DNA from: Muribaculaceae bacterium | GTDB taxonomy: Bacteria; Bacteroidota; Bacteroidia; Bacteroidales; Muribaculaceae | Reading direction: 5' to 3' | Assembly (NCBI GenBank): GCA_022509205.1 | Contig: JAFLTR010000021.1 | Span: forward strand, 1 to 39,495 | Length of the DNA: 39,495 bases | Part shown: positions 15,493-24,610 of the stretch, in pieces | Layout: each line of letters opens with the position of its first letter | Numbering within the stretch: the first letter of the stretch is position 1 | Translations under genes and position numbers: made by a program | The notes under the pieces: model-generated | Told to the model about the DNA's origin: nothing | The model's input: only the letters and a program-made list of their open reading frames with translations | The model's database searches: none

Positions 15493-18400
15493 TTAAAGGG
15501 ACTTAGCATGATGGCGACGAAGTTTCCTACGCATATTCTTCACACCGTTACCGGCAAAAACACAGTAGAGCACCGGCACAAAGAGTAGGGTCAGGATAGT
15601 TGAGAAAGTGAGACCGCCGATTACAGCAGTACCCATGGGCCTCCACATCTCGGCTCCCTGACCACTTCCCACGGCCATCGGCACCATACCAAGGATTGTG
15701 GTCAGTGTCGTCATTATTACAGGACGAAGACGTGATTTACCTCCAAGGATTACTGCATTGCGTATTCCCATCCCTCTTTCCCGGTTTAGTGAAATATAAT
15801 CGATTAGCACGATACCGTTCTTTACCACAATACCTATCAACATTATGGCACCAATCATACTCATCACATTCAGAGTGTGGCCGCTTAACCATAGTATGAT
15901 GAAGACACCTGAGAAGGCGAAGAGCAGAGAGGTCATGATAATGCCGGGATACGTGAAACTCTCAAACTGAGCAGCCATCACTATATACACCAAAATTATG
16001 ATAAGAATTCCAAGGAGCATAAGGTCGGAGAAAGAATCCTGCTGATCTTCATAAGAACCCGATAGAGTGATGCTGATGCCGGGTGGAAGATGCAATTCAT
16101 CTATCTCTATTTCCGCATCGGCAACTACCTGGCTCATAGGCACTCCGTCTACCACTGCCGATACAGTAATAACTCTTTCCCTGTCTTTCCTCTCGATAGT
16201 AGGAGGTGTGAAACGCTCCACGACTTTCCCTAATTCCTTAAGTTTGACTCCGGCTCCTGTCGGAGTGTAAAGCGTGATATTTTCAATATCTTCAAGCGAT
16301 GTGCGATATTTCTTGTCATACATCACCTTTATATCATATTCCTCACCGTCTTCACGATATTGAGAAGCTGTGGCTCCATTGATTCGGTTTCTAAGATAAT
16401 AGGCGGCTGTTTGCAGATTCAACCCATAAAGAGCGAGTTTTTCTCTATCAAAATCCACTTGATATTCCGGCTGATAGTCGGAGCGGGATATCGTGATATC
16501 AGCAGTGCCCTCAATTCCTTCAAGAATCTGTCGCAACACTCTCGCCACCGAGTCGGTTTCATTGAAATCATAACCATATATTTCAAAATCCACTGTAGAC
16601 TGACCGCCCATTCCGGCACCACGACCACCTCCTACATTTACCTGAGCCTTTGAAAATTCCGGGAACCCCGTTTCAATATCCCGCCTCATTCCATCGGCAA
16701 TCTCCTTTATTCCACGATCACGTTCGCCCGGGTCAAGAAGGCGTATATTCATCGAAGCTATGTGGCTACCGTTGTTTGAAAGAGAGGCGAAAGTATTGTC
16801 GGAACTTGCCGGACCCACTGTGTAGCTGGCTACCACAATCTCGGGATATTTGGCCCTCCATAACGAATCAAGACGATACAAAGCATCCTGGGTGATCTCC
16901 ACTCTCGTACTTATGGGAGTTTCAAGCGAAACACCTATGCGTCCGTTATCCTGAGTGGGAAAGAACTCTGTCCCCACATGCTTCATAAGAAAAATGGAAC
17001 CTACAAATGTTCCCAAACAAATTATAATGGTGACAGTTTTATTTGCCACTACTTTATGAAGCAACCAGGCATATCCGTCGTCGAATTTATCAAGACCTTT
17101 CTGTATGGGACCATAAATCTTATTATAAAAATTAGAATGTTTGGTCGAAAGCTTTAGCCATTGAGAACAAAGCATAGGAGTAAGGGAGAGGGCACAAAGG
17201 GTTGAGATTATCATCATGATGGTGACCATCCAACCTAATTGACGGAACATTACTCCGGTCATGCCTGTCACGAGCGTCAGGGGGAAGAACACGGCAATAA
17301 GAGTAAGTGTAGAGGCTATTACGGATACAGCCACCTCGTTTGTGCCATGTACGGCTGCCTGCTTTGGATCCGACCCTCGCTCGATATGTGTGGTTACGTT
17401 CTCAAGCACCACAATAGCATCATCGACTACCATACCAATCGATATGGAAAGCGCAGACAGAGAAACGATATTTAAGGTGTTGCCGGTCGCAAAAAGATAG
17501 ATAAAGGAAGCGATAAGCGAAATAGGTATTGTCACGACGATGATCATTGTGGCTCGCCAGCGACCCAAAAAGAACAATACCACAATCATTACAAAGAGCA
17601 ATGCGTAAAGCACTGTCTCCTCCAACGAAGCTATTGTATTCTTGATATTGTCGGAAGTGTCGACCACTATACCGATTTTCACATCGCTCGGAAGATTTTT
17701 CTGTAAGCGTGGCAACATCTGTCTCACTTTGTCGGAGATCGCCACCGAATTAGCTCCCGATTGTTTCTGAATTATTATTGTGGCTCCCTCCTTTCCGTTG
17801 ATGTAGGTCTGCTGTGTTCTCTCTTCAAGAGAATCTTCCACTCGTGCCACATCCTTGAGGTATACAGGCTTACCCTGATATGCACCGACTACAATATTCT
17901 CCATCTGCTTGGAATCTTTGAATTCTCCTTGCACACGAAGGGCATAAGTGTTGGATCCTATATCAAAAGAACCTCCCGGAATATTACGGTTTTCCGCTCC
18001 TATAATGGAAGAAATGGTTTCTACGGAAAGATTATATGCCTCCAGTCGGTTAGGATCTGTGTAGATATGAATTTCTCTTTTAGGCGCGCCCGAAATAGAT
18101 ACGGATCCTACGCCATCGACACGTGCCAGAGGGTTGGCTATGTTGTCGTCGAGAATTTTATAAAGCCCGGCCATACTTTCCTTGGCCTCCACTGAAAGTA
18201 TCAGGATCGGGATCATGTCAGTGGAGAACTTGAAGATTATGGGATTCTCGGAATCGTCCGGAAGCATTGACTCCACCATGTCGAGCTTGTCGCGGACATC
18301 ATTAGTGAGAACGTCTATATCGTAGCCATATTCAAATTCAAGAGTTATTACGGATGTGTTTTCTCTTGACTGAGATGTTATATGCTTAAGGTGTTCCACT

Positions 18401-18621
18401 GAATTCAATGTGTTTTCCAGTGGCTTGGTGACATTTTGTTCGATATCTTCCGCACTTGCCCCCGGATACATTGTGATGACCATTATTGTGTTGGTGTCGA
18501 TATCCGGATAGAGGTCTATCGGTAGTTTAACAAGCGAAAACAGACCGAGGATTATGACCGTGACGAAACACAACGTGGTCATAATTGGTCGTTTCACTGC
18601 TGAAGCATATATAGAAGCCAT
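15493..18621 (-). CDS. RND efflux pump inner-membrane permease (AcrB-like)
   Basis: A 1042-residue proton-driven efflux transporter with the full RND plan: TM1 at about 12-30, first porter loop, a block of helices containing GMVVDDAIVVLENV (near residue 400, the proton-relay aspartates), a second porter loop, and a second helix block (GILIIILVYIVMAAQFES, then IGIVVKNGIVLIDYI). The paired DD and overall type fit the hydrophobe/amphiphile (HAE) class rather than the metal (CusA) class, although that is inferred. It would work with the adaptor and TolC protein encoded just upstream to expel drugs or other toxic compounds across both membranes. The tail RRKLRRHHAKSL is strongly basic. Confidence 0.96.
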   Translation of the reverse strand: MASIYASAVKRPIMTTLCFVTVIILGLFSLVKLPIDLYPDIDTNTIMVITMYPGASAEDIEQNVTKPLENTLNSVEHLKHITSQSRENTSVITLEFEYGYDIDVLTNDVRDKLDMVESMLPDDSENPIIFKFSTDMIPILILSVEAKESMAGLYKILDDNIANPLARVDGVGSVSISGAPKREIHIYTDPNRLEAYNLSVETISSIIGAENRNIPGGSFDIGSNTYALRVQGEFKDSKQMENIVVGAYQGKPVYLKDVARVEDSLEERTQQTYINGKEGATIIIQKQSGANSVAISDKVRQMLPRLQKNLPSDVKIGIVVDTSDNIKNTIASLEETVLYALLFVMIVVLFFLGRWRATMIIVVTIPISLIASFIYLFATGNTLNIVSLSALSISIGMVVDDAIVVLENVTTHIERGSDPKQAAVHGTNEVAVSVIASTLTLIAVFFPLTLVTGMTGVMFRQLGWMVTIMMIISTLCALSLTPMLCSQWLKLSTKHSNFYNKIYGPIQKGLDKFDDGYAWLLHKVVANKTVTIIICLGTFVGSIFLMKHVGTEFFPTQDNGRIGVSLETPISTRVEITQDALYRLDSLWRAKYPEIVVASYTVGPASSDNTFASLSNNGSHIASMNIRLLDPGERDRGIKEIADGMRRDIETGFPEFSKAQVNVGGGRGAGMGGQSTVDFEIYGYDFNETDSVARVLRQILEGIEGTADITISRSDYQPEYQVDFDREKLALYGLNLQTAAYYLRNRINGATASQYREDGEEYDIKVMYDKKYRTSLEDIENITLYTPTGAGVKLKELGKVVERFTPPTIERKDRERVITVSAVVDGVPMSQVVADAEIEIDELHLPPGISITLSGSYEDQQDSFSDLMLLGILIIILVYIVMAAQFESFTYPGIIMTSLLFAFSGVFIILWLSGHTLNVMSMIGAIMLIGIVVKNGIVLIDYISLNRERGMGIRNAVILGGKSRLRPVIMTTLTTILGMVPMAVGSGQGAEMWRPMGTAVIGGLTFSTILTLLFVPVLYCVFAGNGVKNMRRKLRRHHAKSL

Positions 18622-18664
18622 TAAAAAGCGAGTTTAAAAAAAGGTAAGAGGATAACAGATAATT

Positions 18665-19711
18665 TTATGGAACGATTTCCACAGCCACTCCGTCGGCGAG
18701 TTTTGCCTGTCCGGTCACTACCACCGAGTCGCCGGGTTCCACTCCCGAAAGGAGTTCATAGGATGTGCCAAGTCTTTGACCTAACTCTACTTTATTATAT
18801 GTCACTTTTCCGTTATGATACACATACACATATTGATTAGCCGAGCCGGGCTGTTTAACGATCGCTCTGTCGGGCACAACCACATGGTTGACATTTCCTA
18901 ATGCCAGCTTCACTCTACCGAACATCCCGGGAAGAACTCTTCGGTCTGAATTTGAAAGACTGATTTCAACTCCAAAAGTGCGGCTGTTGCTGTCGACGGT
19001 AGGAGAGACCATAGTGATATGACCTTCAAATTTCTCATCTCCGTATGTATCGAAACTTATTTCTGCAGGCATACCCTTTTTTACTTTAGAAAGTTCTCCT
19101 TCAGGCACATTAATAATTATTTTTACCGGGTTTACTTGTGCCACTGTCAAAATAGGAAGACTGGAAGTCATATCCCCCGGGTCATAATTTCTGGCCGTGA
19201 CAACTCCACTAATGGGGGAAACCAGAATTGTATTCTCCTTTGCATTTTTCAATGTTCGCTCTGCAGCAGCCAGACTGTTTTCAGCATTAGTCAGTTGAAG
19301 TTTCATTTGGTCGACATTCTGTTGTGTTCCACCTCCGATCTCCAGAAGTTTAAGTGCCCGGTCATAATTCTGCCTGACATTTTCCAGATTAGCTTTTGCA
19401 TTTGCCACCTGGATTTCATAGCTTGTAGTGTTGACATCGTCAAGGATAGCCACTGTCTGACCCTTGGCCACATTATAACCTTCATCCACAAATATCTCTT
19501 TGATACGGTTAGGGGTAGATGAAGAAATATTGTTGATTAATTCCGGTTCAACGGTAGCCGTATAAGTGCCGGTCTGCACTACATCCTGATTAAACACTTG
19601 CTCAACTTTTACAACAGGAAGTTTTTCTTCAGAGTCATTGGTTTTGTCTCCACCGCAAGCTGCCAGAGCTAAAGGGAGCAGGAATAGATGTGAGTATCTT
19701 AATGTCTTCAT
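18665..19711 (-). CDS. RND efflux periplasmic adaptor lipoprotein
   Basis: A 348-residue membrane fusion protein. The signal peptide ends in a lipobox LAAC with the acylated cysteine at 19, so it should be anchored in the inner membrane. It continues with the barrel strand VVKVEQVF, the lipoyl half motif GYNVAKGQTVAILDD, a coiled-coil hairpin at about 100-160 (ANLENVRQNYDRALKLLE and NAENSLAAAERTLKNAKE), the second lipoyl half (LVSPISGVVTARNYDPGD) and a beta-barrel with the membrane-proximal domain. It links the RND permease to the TolC channel. It lies 23 bases after tolC and 43 before the permease gene. Confidence 0.95.
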   Translation of the reverse strand: MKTLRYSHLFLLPLALAACGGDKTNDSEEKLPVVKVEQVFNQDVVQTGTYTATVEPELINNISSSTPNRIKEIFVDEGYNVAKGQTVAILDDVNTTSYEIQVANAKANLENVRQNYDRALKLLEIGGGTQQNVDQMKLQLTNAENSLAAAERTLKNAKENTILVSPISGVVTARNYDPGDMTSSLPILTVAQVNPVKIIINVPEGELSKVKKGMPAEISFDTYGDEKFEGHITMVSPTVDSNSRTFGVEISLSNSDRRVLPGMFGRVKLALGNVNHVVVPDRAIVKQPGSANQYVYVYHNGKVTYNKVELGQRLGTSYELLSGVEPGDSVVVTGQAKLADGVAVEIVP

Positions 19712-19734
19712 TCTTTGACGTTTGGATTATCAGA

Positions 19735-21066
19735 TTAAAAATTTTCTTTGCCGAGCAGTAGGTCAAGTTCTGAGGAGGAGACCAGATAATTGTAGATGGC
19801 CTGGAGATAGACAAGTTGTGCCGATGTGTTGGCCAATTCGGCATCCCGGAGTTCAAGATAAGATGCCGCACCGATTTCAAAACTCTTCTGCATGATATCG
19901 TAAGCCTTTCCGGCTTGTGCGACACCGTCGCGGCTTGAAGAGATCTGGGCAGCTTCACGATTCATATTGTCTATAGCAAGTTCCACCTGCATATTGAGAG
20001 AATTCATCAGATAGTCTTTCTGCAGGTCAATCTCTTTCAGTTGCACCTGAGCTTGTTTCAAGCCATATAGTTTGGAGCCACCGGAAAAAATCGGCACCGA
20101 AAGGGCGAGACCTACAAAACTGTAAGGATTAAACTGTTGGTTGCGGAAAGGAGAACCGTTGCTCAGCGAAGTCCAGGAAAGATTATAAGAGGCACCCAAA
20201 GTGGGAATCCAGGAAAATTTCTTGAGTGTCACATTTTGACTCAAAAGTTTCCTTTGAATTTCAAGTGAACGAAGAGAGGTATTGTCAACGAGAGAAAAAT
20301 CTGCTTCGGAGGGATAAGCCCACATCTCTTCGGAAAGGTCTTTCAGTGCGATGTCAGGAATTATCTCGAGATCTGTAGATACTCCCATCAGCAATTTCAA
20401 TTGCAATTGACATTGTTTAAGAGCAATATCAGCCTGAAGTAGATCCGGCTCTATATTTTTCACCTGCACGGAAGATCTCAGGACATCATATTCAGATGCT
20501 GTGCCGTTTTCAAATTGCTTTTGAAATAAATCGGCATTGAAAAGAGCCACGTCATAGTTTTGTTTCACTACCTCCTTGGAAGCTACGGCAAGCATGAGGG
20601 CATAATAAGCTTTGTTCACTTGGTTTACTAAGTCGAGGCGTGATGCCCGGGCATCCTCAAGACTTGACAAAATCTGAGTGTCGGAGATGCTGATGGCTTT
20701 CCAGAGTGTCGGGGCAATTATGGGGAGGGATGCAGAAAAACCAATGTTCCATGTATTGTCCGAACCCATTTTAAGGCTCTGGCTTTCTCCCCCGAAATCC
20801 ATCCGGATAGTTTGAAGTTCAATCGAACGTTGGTAGGCTGCAGAAAAATCAATAGCCGGGAATACGGAGGCAAGTGTCTCCTTTTTTGCATAATCCACCT
20901 TTTTCACCTCCCAATCTGCAATTTTCACTGTGGGGTTATCCTGCAAGGCAATCTGAATACATTGTTGCCTCGAAAGAGTCATCGGTTCCCCTTTTACCGT
21001 CTGTGACGGCAGAAGTGTCAGGAGGAGGGCAAATAATATTAAAATTCGTTTCATATTAAGGTTCAT
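19735..21066 (-). CDS. TolC-family outer-membrane efflux protein
   Basis: A 443-residue outer-membrane channel subunit. A signal peptide (MKRILILFALLLTLLPSQT, from the fifth residue; MNLN may or may not be translated) precedes the two structural repeats of the OEP family, rich in long amphipathic helices. Typical segments are LSRQQCIQIALQDNPTVKIADWEV, SSVQVKNIEPDLLQADIALKQ and SFEIGAASYLELRDAELA. It forms the exit duct of the RND pump. Its ATG overlaps the TetR stop (ATGA), so it is translationally coupled to the regulator. Confidence 0.95.
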   Translation of the reverse strand: MNLNMKRILILFALLLTLLPSQTVKGEPMTLSRQQCIQIALQDNPTVKIADWEVKKVDYAKKETLASVFPAIDFSAAYQRSIELQTIRMDFGGESQSLKMGSDNTWNIGFSASLPIIAPTLWKAISISDTQILSSLEDARASRLDLVNQVNKAYYALMLAVASKEVVKQNYDVALFNADLFQKQFENGTASEYDVLRSSVQVKNIEPDLLQADIALKQCQLQLKLLMGVSTDLEIIPDIALKDLSEEMWAYPSEADFSLVDNTSLRSLEIQRKLLSQNVTLKKFSWIPTLGASYNLSWTSLSNGSPFRNQQFNPYSFVGLALSVPIFSGGSKLYGLKQAQVQLKEIDLQKDYLMNSLNMQVELAIDNMNREAAQISSSRDGVAQAGKAYDIMQKSFEIGAASYLELRDAELANTSAQLVYLQAIYNYLVSSSELDLLLGKENF

Positions 21067-21734
21067 GCTTGAAATGCTGATGAGGAAGAGGAGAGTGAAG
21101 AAAGAGAGGAAAGTGTAGGCATAAATTTTTCAAGCTCCAGGAGTCCTTTTTCAGAACTAATGCCTCTAAGGAACCCCATAATTATACTGTCGAATATTTC
21201 AAGAAGGGAAATATCGGATGGGAAAAGCTCTTCAGTGCGTTTCAACGACTCCATCTGTATCATCAGCATACGGCATTGAATCATCAGATTTACGTCTTCA
21301 CGAAAATATCCTTCTTTCACACCCTGCTGCAGTATATCATAGAGATTCTGAGGGTGGTTTTTATGATTGGAGGGGAAGAGCCTGTCCCCGGCTTTTTTTG
21401 CCAGAAGTTGCATGTCTCTGATGTAATCCGTGCTTATATAACTCATCAAATCGCGGTTGAAAAGAAAACACTTGATTATCCCTTCCATTACATTAGAGGA
21501 GGATAAGAAAATTTCACTGAGCTTTTCAGCCGTCATCTTATGATAATAGGAATGCACTTCCAAAAACATCTCCTCTTTACTTCCAAAAATTTCGTAAAGA
21601 GTCCGCTTTGACATCTGCAGAGAAGCCGCCACAGAATCCATTGTCGTGCCTTTCAAGCCGTTTTTAAGCAAGGAGCGCATAAAACACTCCAGTATCCTTT
21701 CATACTGCTGCTGTGAAATCTCCTCTTTTTTCAT
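21063..21734 (-). CDS. TetR/AcrR-family regulator of the efflux operon
   Basis: A 223-residue regulator. The N-terminal helix-turn-helix covers about 8-52 (ILECFMRSLLKNGLKGTTM, then VAASLQMSKRTLYEIFGSKEEMF), followed by a helical ligand-binding domain and a serine-rich end (SSLSSLSSSSSAFQA). An in-frame ATG at 21794 would add 20 residues, but a strong promoter (21755-21786) lies between the two ATGs, so the ATG at 21734 is the start. As first gene of the operon it probably represses its own promoter and is released by a pump substrate. The operator candidate beside the promoter supports that. Confidence 0.92.
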   Translation of the reverse strand: MKKEEISQQQYERILECFMRSLLKNGLKGTTMDSVAASLQMSKRTLYEIFGSKEEMFLEVHSYYHKMTAEKLSEIFLSSSNVMEGIIKCFLFNRDLMSYISTDYIRDMQLLAKKAGDRLFPSNHKNHPQNLYDILQQGVKEGYFREDVNLMIQCRMLMIQMESLKRTEELFPSDISLLEIFDSIIMGFLRGISSEKGLLELEKFMPTLSSLSSLSSSSSAFQA

Positions 21735-21754
21735 CCTTAAGTTCAAAATCGGGG

Positions 21755-21786
21755 CAAAATTAATGAAAACTGAAAAGCGAAACAAA
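21755..21786 (-). promoter_or_regulatory. Promoter of the tetR-tolC-RND operon
   Basis: TTTG (21786-21783), 20 nt, TAATTTTG (21762-21755) followed by C: a full match to the Bacteroidetes consensus. Transcription should begin near 21748, about 14 nt before the ATG at 21734. Confidence 0.75.
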
Positions 21787-21795
21787 GTTTTCATT
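21762..21795. promoter_or_regulatory. Inverted repeat across the efflux promoter, candidate TetR operator
   Basis: AATGAAAAC (21762-21770) and GTTTTCATT (21787-21795) are perfect 9-bp inverted repeats with a 16-bp spacer. They flank the -33 box and the spacer of the promoter, where binding of the regulator would block RNA polymerase. The spacing is longer than in most TetR operators, so the assignment is tentative. Confidence 0.45.
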
Positions 21796-21954
21796 TTAAA
21801 TTCACTTTAATTAACAGAATGGAAAGAATTGATTATCTTTTAAGACCTTGATATCTTGCAGGGAGAGATTAAGACAAAGGTTTTGTGTATTATTTTCCGG
21901 TTCTGTCTTATAAAGTCGCAAACAGTAATTTTGGAAGACCCAATCCGGAAAAAA

Positions 21955-21985
21955 TATGCCGTCTGAATATTTTTCAGACGGCATA
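21955..21985 (-). terminator. Intrinsic terminator made of two Neisseria-DUS-like arms
   Basis: A perfect 13-bp stem (21955-21967 with 21973-21985) and a 5-nt loop; on the minus strand it is followed by a run of Ts. It lies about 60 bases past the pectate lyase stop and should end that operon. Each arm contains ATGCCGTCTGAA or its complement, which is identical to the 12-bp DNA uptake sequence of Neisseria. The rest of the gap (21796-21954 and 21986-22045) shows nothing else. Confidence 0.85.
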
Positions 21986-22045
21986 AATATGGGATGGAGT
22001 CTTCCCCTAAGAAGACATGCCCTCTTTTGGGGGAAATGTAAGCTA

Positions 22046-24562
22046 TTATAATTTTCTTCCGAGGATATCGAAGCGTTGGCCATTCTTGATTATAATGATT
22101 TGGCCGTTTTCGATTGTTTTTATAACACGGTTTACAGAATTTGTGTCTCCTTGTATAGCATTTATACCGGTCTCGTCTGTGTCTGGATCCGGTTCAGGAT
22201 CCTGATCATCAGAATCTATATTTCCATCAGTATCGGGAACGCGTACATACATATCATAGACACGAGCACCACCACCTGAAGAGGTATTGAGAAGTTCTAT
22301 ACTGCGTATCTCTTTTGCAGTTTCCTCTGGAATATTTGCCACATTTATAAGATCCCATTCAAGGAGAGTCTGTTTTTTAAGCTTTTCAGTAGTAAAGGAA
22401 CCGGTGGTACCATCGGCCAATGTCCATGCAATTTTATAAGTGCGGTCTCCTGTGAAATGCAGGTTGACTTTCAATTGAAGCACACCGTCTTTGAGATTCC
22501 AGCGGATACCGCCATTGTTCTTACCCATGTCGACGCCACCAATTGAGCAGCCACCGGGAACGGAACCATCGGTTTCTGTTTTTGCGGGATCAAAGCTTGT
22601 CTTATCGTCGCCACCTGCAATCAATTCCACCACGCCCTGCAGATCATCGGGCAAGGCTTCCCAAGGATCCTGGAAATGATACCAGTCACCGGTCAAGACT
22701 TTATAAGGTGTTACAAGGGTGATGATACCGGTGGTGGTGAAAGGATTCACACCTTCAGCTTCATTTCCCGTGACTTTGAGCGAGTAAGTGCAACCGGCCT
22801 TTGGAGTTCCGCTAATTGTAACGGTTTTGGCCTTTTCATCGAAAACAAAGGATAGACCGTCGGCAAGGTCTGTGACACTGGCATCTTTTGCAACATCATT
22901 CAGCTCATAGATGATGTCGGCTATCGCTTTCCCGGCAATCACCTCCTGACTGCTGTTTGCCGTGATACATTTCACTTCAATCTTGTCGGGAACAATAAAG
23001 TCGAACGGCACACCGTCAAGTTCGTATGGACCAAATTCCGGGGCAGCATCATTGTAGGAGATGTAAATGTCGTCGGCCGTGATATATTCAAGTCCGGCAG
23101 CCGTGCATTCGGCTTCCGTCATTTTTCTCTTTGGTGTGTAACCGATGATTGGGGTGCCCATGTCTTTGAAAATACTGTTTTCTTTTAGACGGCCAAAATT
23201 ATTTTCCGGCAAAGAACCATCAGACTCACGCTCTGCCATGAAATCCTGGACACTCAGGGAGAGGTATTCTCCGGAGTGGTCTTGAGTGACAATCTGGGTT
23301 TTGTTCTCTTTGTAACCTTCCTTGACGGGATGGCAACCATCGATAGTGGTCCATGAGTTGAAATCAGTGTCCGGTTCTTGATACCCCTCTTTATCCGGGG
23401 ACAGGAATTCATGATTTCCGACTGATACTCCGCTTTTTTGAGCTTTGGCTCCCCAACCAACGCAGTTTCGTATTGTCATACCGCCATATTTGAAGATGGT
23501 AGGGAAACGGTAGTTATATTCATTTCCCCAGGCGAGACAATTTATTATATACATGCCTTCATAAGCATTGTTTTGGTCGAAGCCCTTATGCAGATTATCA
23601 AACGCAATGCAATTTGTTACGACATGAGCACCTGTGGATTGGTCGAAAGCAGCTCCACCGGATGAACCGCCACCACCTAATTTAAATCCGTTACCATTTT
23701 TACCCTCTACTACTTTCCCGGACTTATCTGTGTAATATCCGGCATGGTATGACCAGCAATGGTCGATAACTACAGGATGATAAACCATGTAGAGGTCCCA
23801 GTTATCATCTGAATTATTCCAAGCCCGGCAACCGTGGAATTCTGTGCCCGGTCCCGGGAACAATTTACAAGCGAAACCGTCGGCGTCTCCACCATCGTCA
23901 GTGCCGTTAAAGGCTACTAAATCGGCGTTTTCGTATGAGTCGCAGTTGATTATCTTATTATAGCGGCAATAGGTATATCCGGGATTGTATTGTGGAGTCC
24001 CGCTTATCGGGAAAGATTTTGTTTCCTCTATAGAAAAATCCTTAAACATACCGATTTGCAATCCCGTGTCGTTATTGTAACGGAAAGTGCACCTCTCAAT
24101 AATGTTGTAGGATCCTTCCAGCTTCATACCGTTGTCTTTGGCATTTTGCAAGACAAGGCCGTAGAATGTCCAATAGTTGGCAAGATGGTTTACATAAATA
24201 CACCTTGACATTTTGAACTCATTGGATGAAGCAGGTTTCATCTGACTGCCGTCGATAATTACCTTTCCGGCAGCTTCATCAGGCCAAGCCCGCATTTCGC
24301 ATCGGAGGTCGGGAGTGGTGGGAAGTTCAGGAATTTTAATACGTTGAGGAATGTAGTATGTTCCTTCATGTATCAAGATTCGGTCGCCGGCCTTTACAAG
24401 TTCCACAGCTTTATGGATAGTCTGTAAAGGAGCGGTTTCTGAGCCGTCATTGGTATCATTACCTGTTGTGGCCACATGGATATCTTTTGCTGTTGCCGTA
24501 AAAGCACCGGCCATCATCAGCATCATACCCAATGACAAGGTCTTGGCAATAATTTTTCTCAT
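22046..24562 (-). CDS. Secreted PL9-like pectate lyase with C-terminal domains
   Basis: An 838-residue exported protein. The signal peptide is residues 1-25. Residues about 26-480 form a right-handed beta-helix that starts with a DUF1565-type segment (IHVATTGNDTNDGSETAPLQTIHKA) and contains DADGFACKLFPGPGTEFHGCRAW (226-248) and NSDDNWDLY, the active-site blocks of polysaccharide lyase family 9; K233 corresponds to the catalytic lysine, and the surrounding aspartates would bind Ca2+. An Ig-like/He_PIG segment (about 530-615) and a beta-sandwich-like domain (about 625-775), possibly carbohydrate-binding, follow, then an Asp/Pro linker and a short end, ENGQIIIIKNGQRFDILGRKL-like, as seen on exported Prevotella/Muribaculaceae proteins. 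It would cleave pectic homogalacturonan by beta-elimination. It follows galE by 48 bases. Confidence 0.88.
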   Translation of the reverse strand: MRKIIAKTLSLGMMLMMAGAFTATAKDIHVATTGNDTNDGSETAPLQTIHKAVELVKAGDRILIHEGTYYIPQRIKIPELPTTPDLRCEMRAWPDEAAGKVIIDGSQMKPASSNEFKMSRCIYVNHLANYWTFYGLVLQNAKDNGMKLEGSYNIIERCTFRYNNDTGLQIGMFKDFSIEETKSFPISGTPQYNPGYTYCRYNKIINCDSYENADLVAFNGTDDGGDADGFACKLFPGPGTEFHGCRAWNNSDDNWDLYMVYHPVVIDHCWSYHAGYYTDKSGKVVEGKNGNGFKLGGGGSSGGAAFDQSTGAHVVTNCIAFDNLHKGFDQNNAYEGMYIINCLAWGNEYNYRFPTIFKYGGMTIRNCVGWGAKAQKSGVSVGNHEFLSPDKEGYQEPDTDFNSWTTIDGCHPVKEGYKENKTQIVTQDHSGEYLSLSVQDFMAERESDGSLPENNFGRLKENSIFKDMGTPIIGYTPKRKMTEAECTAAGLEYITADDIYISYNDAAPEFGPYELDGVPFDFIVPDKIEVKCITANSSQEVIAGKAIADIIYELNDVAKDASVTDLADGLSFVFDEKAKTVTISGTPKAGCTYSLKVTGNEAEGVNPFTTTGIITLVTPYKVLTGDWYHFQDPWEALPDDLQGVVELIAGGDDKTSFDPAKTETDGSVPGGCSIGGVDMGKNNGGIRWNLKDGVLQLKVNLHFTGDRTYKIAWTLADGTTGSFTTEKLKKQTLLEWDLINVANIPEETAKEIRSIELLNTSSGGGARVYDMYVRVPDTDGNIDSDDQDPEPDPDTDETGINAIQGDTNSVNRVIKTIENGQIIIIKNGQRFDILGRKL

Positions 24563-24610
24563 AGATTTTTTATAGGTTAATTAAATGAAGTCAATAAAGA
24601 GGTCGGGATT

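Noticed and set aside
21811-22083. 90-codon open frame on the minus strand beyond the pectate lyase end
   Set aside because: It runs through the terminator hairpin and out of frame into the lyase gene; it has no protein-like pattern.
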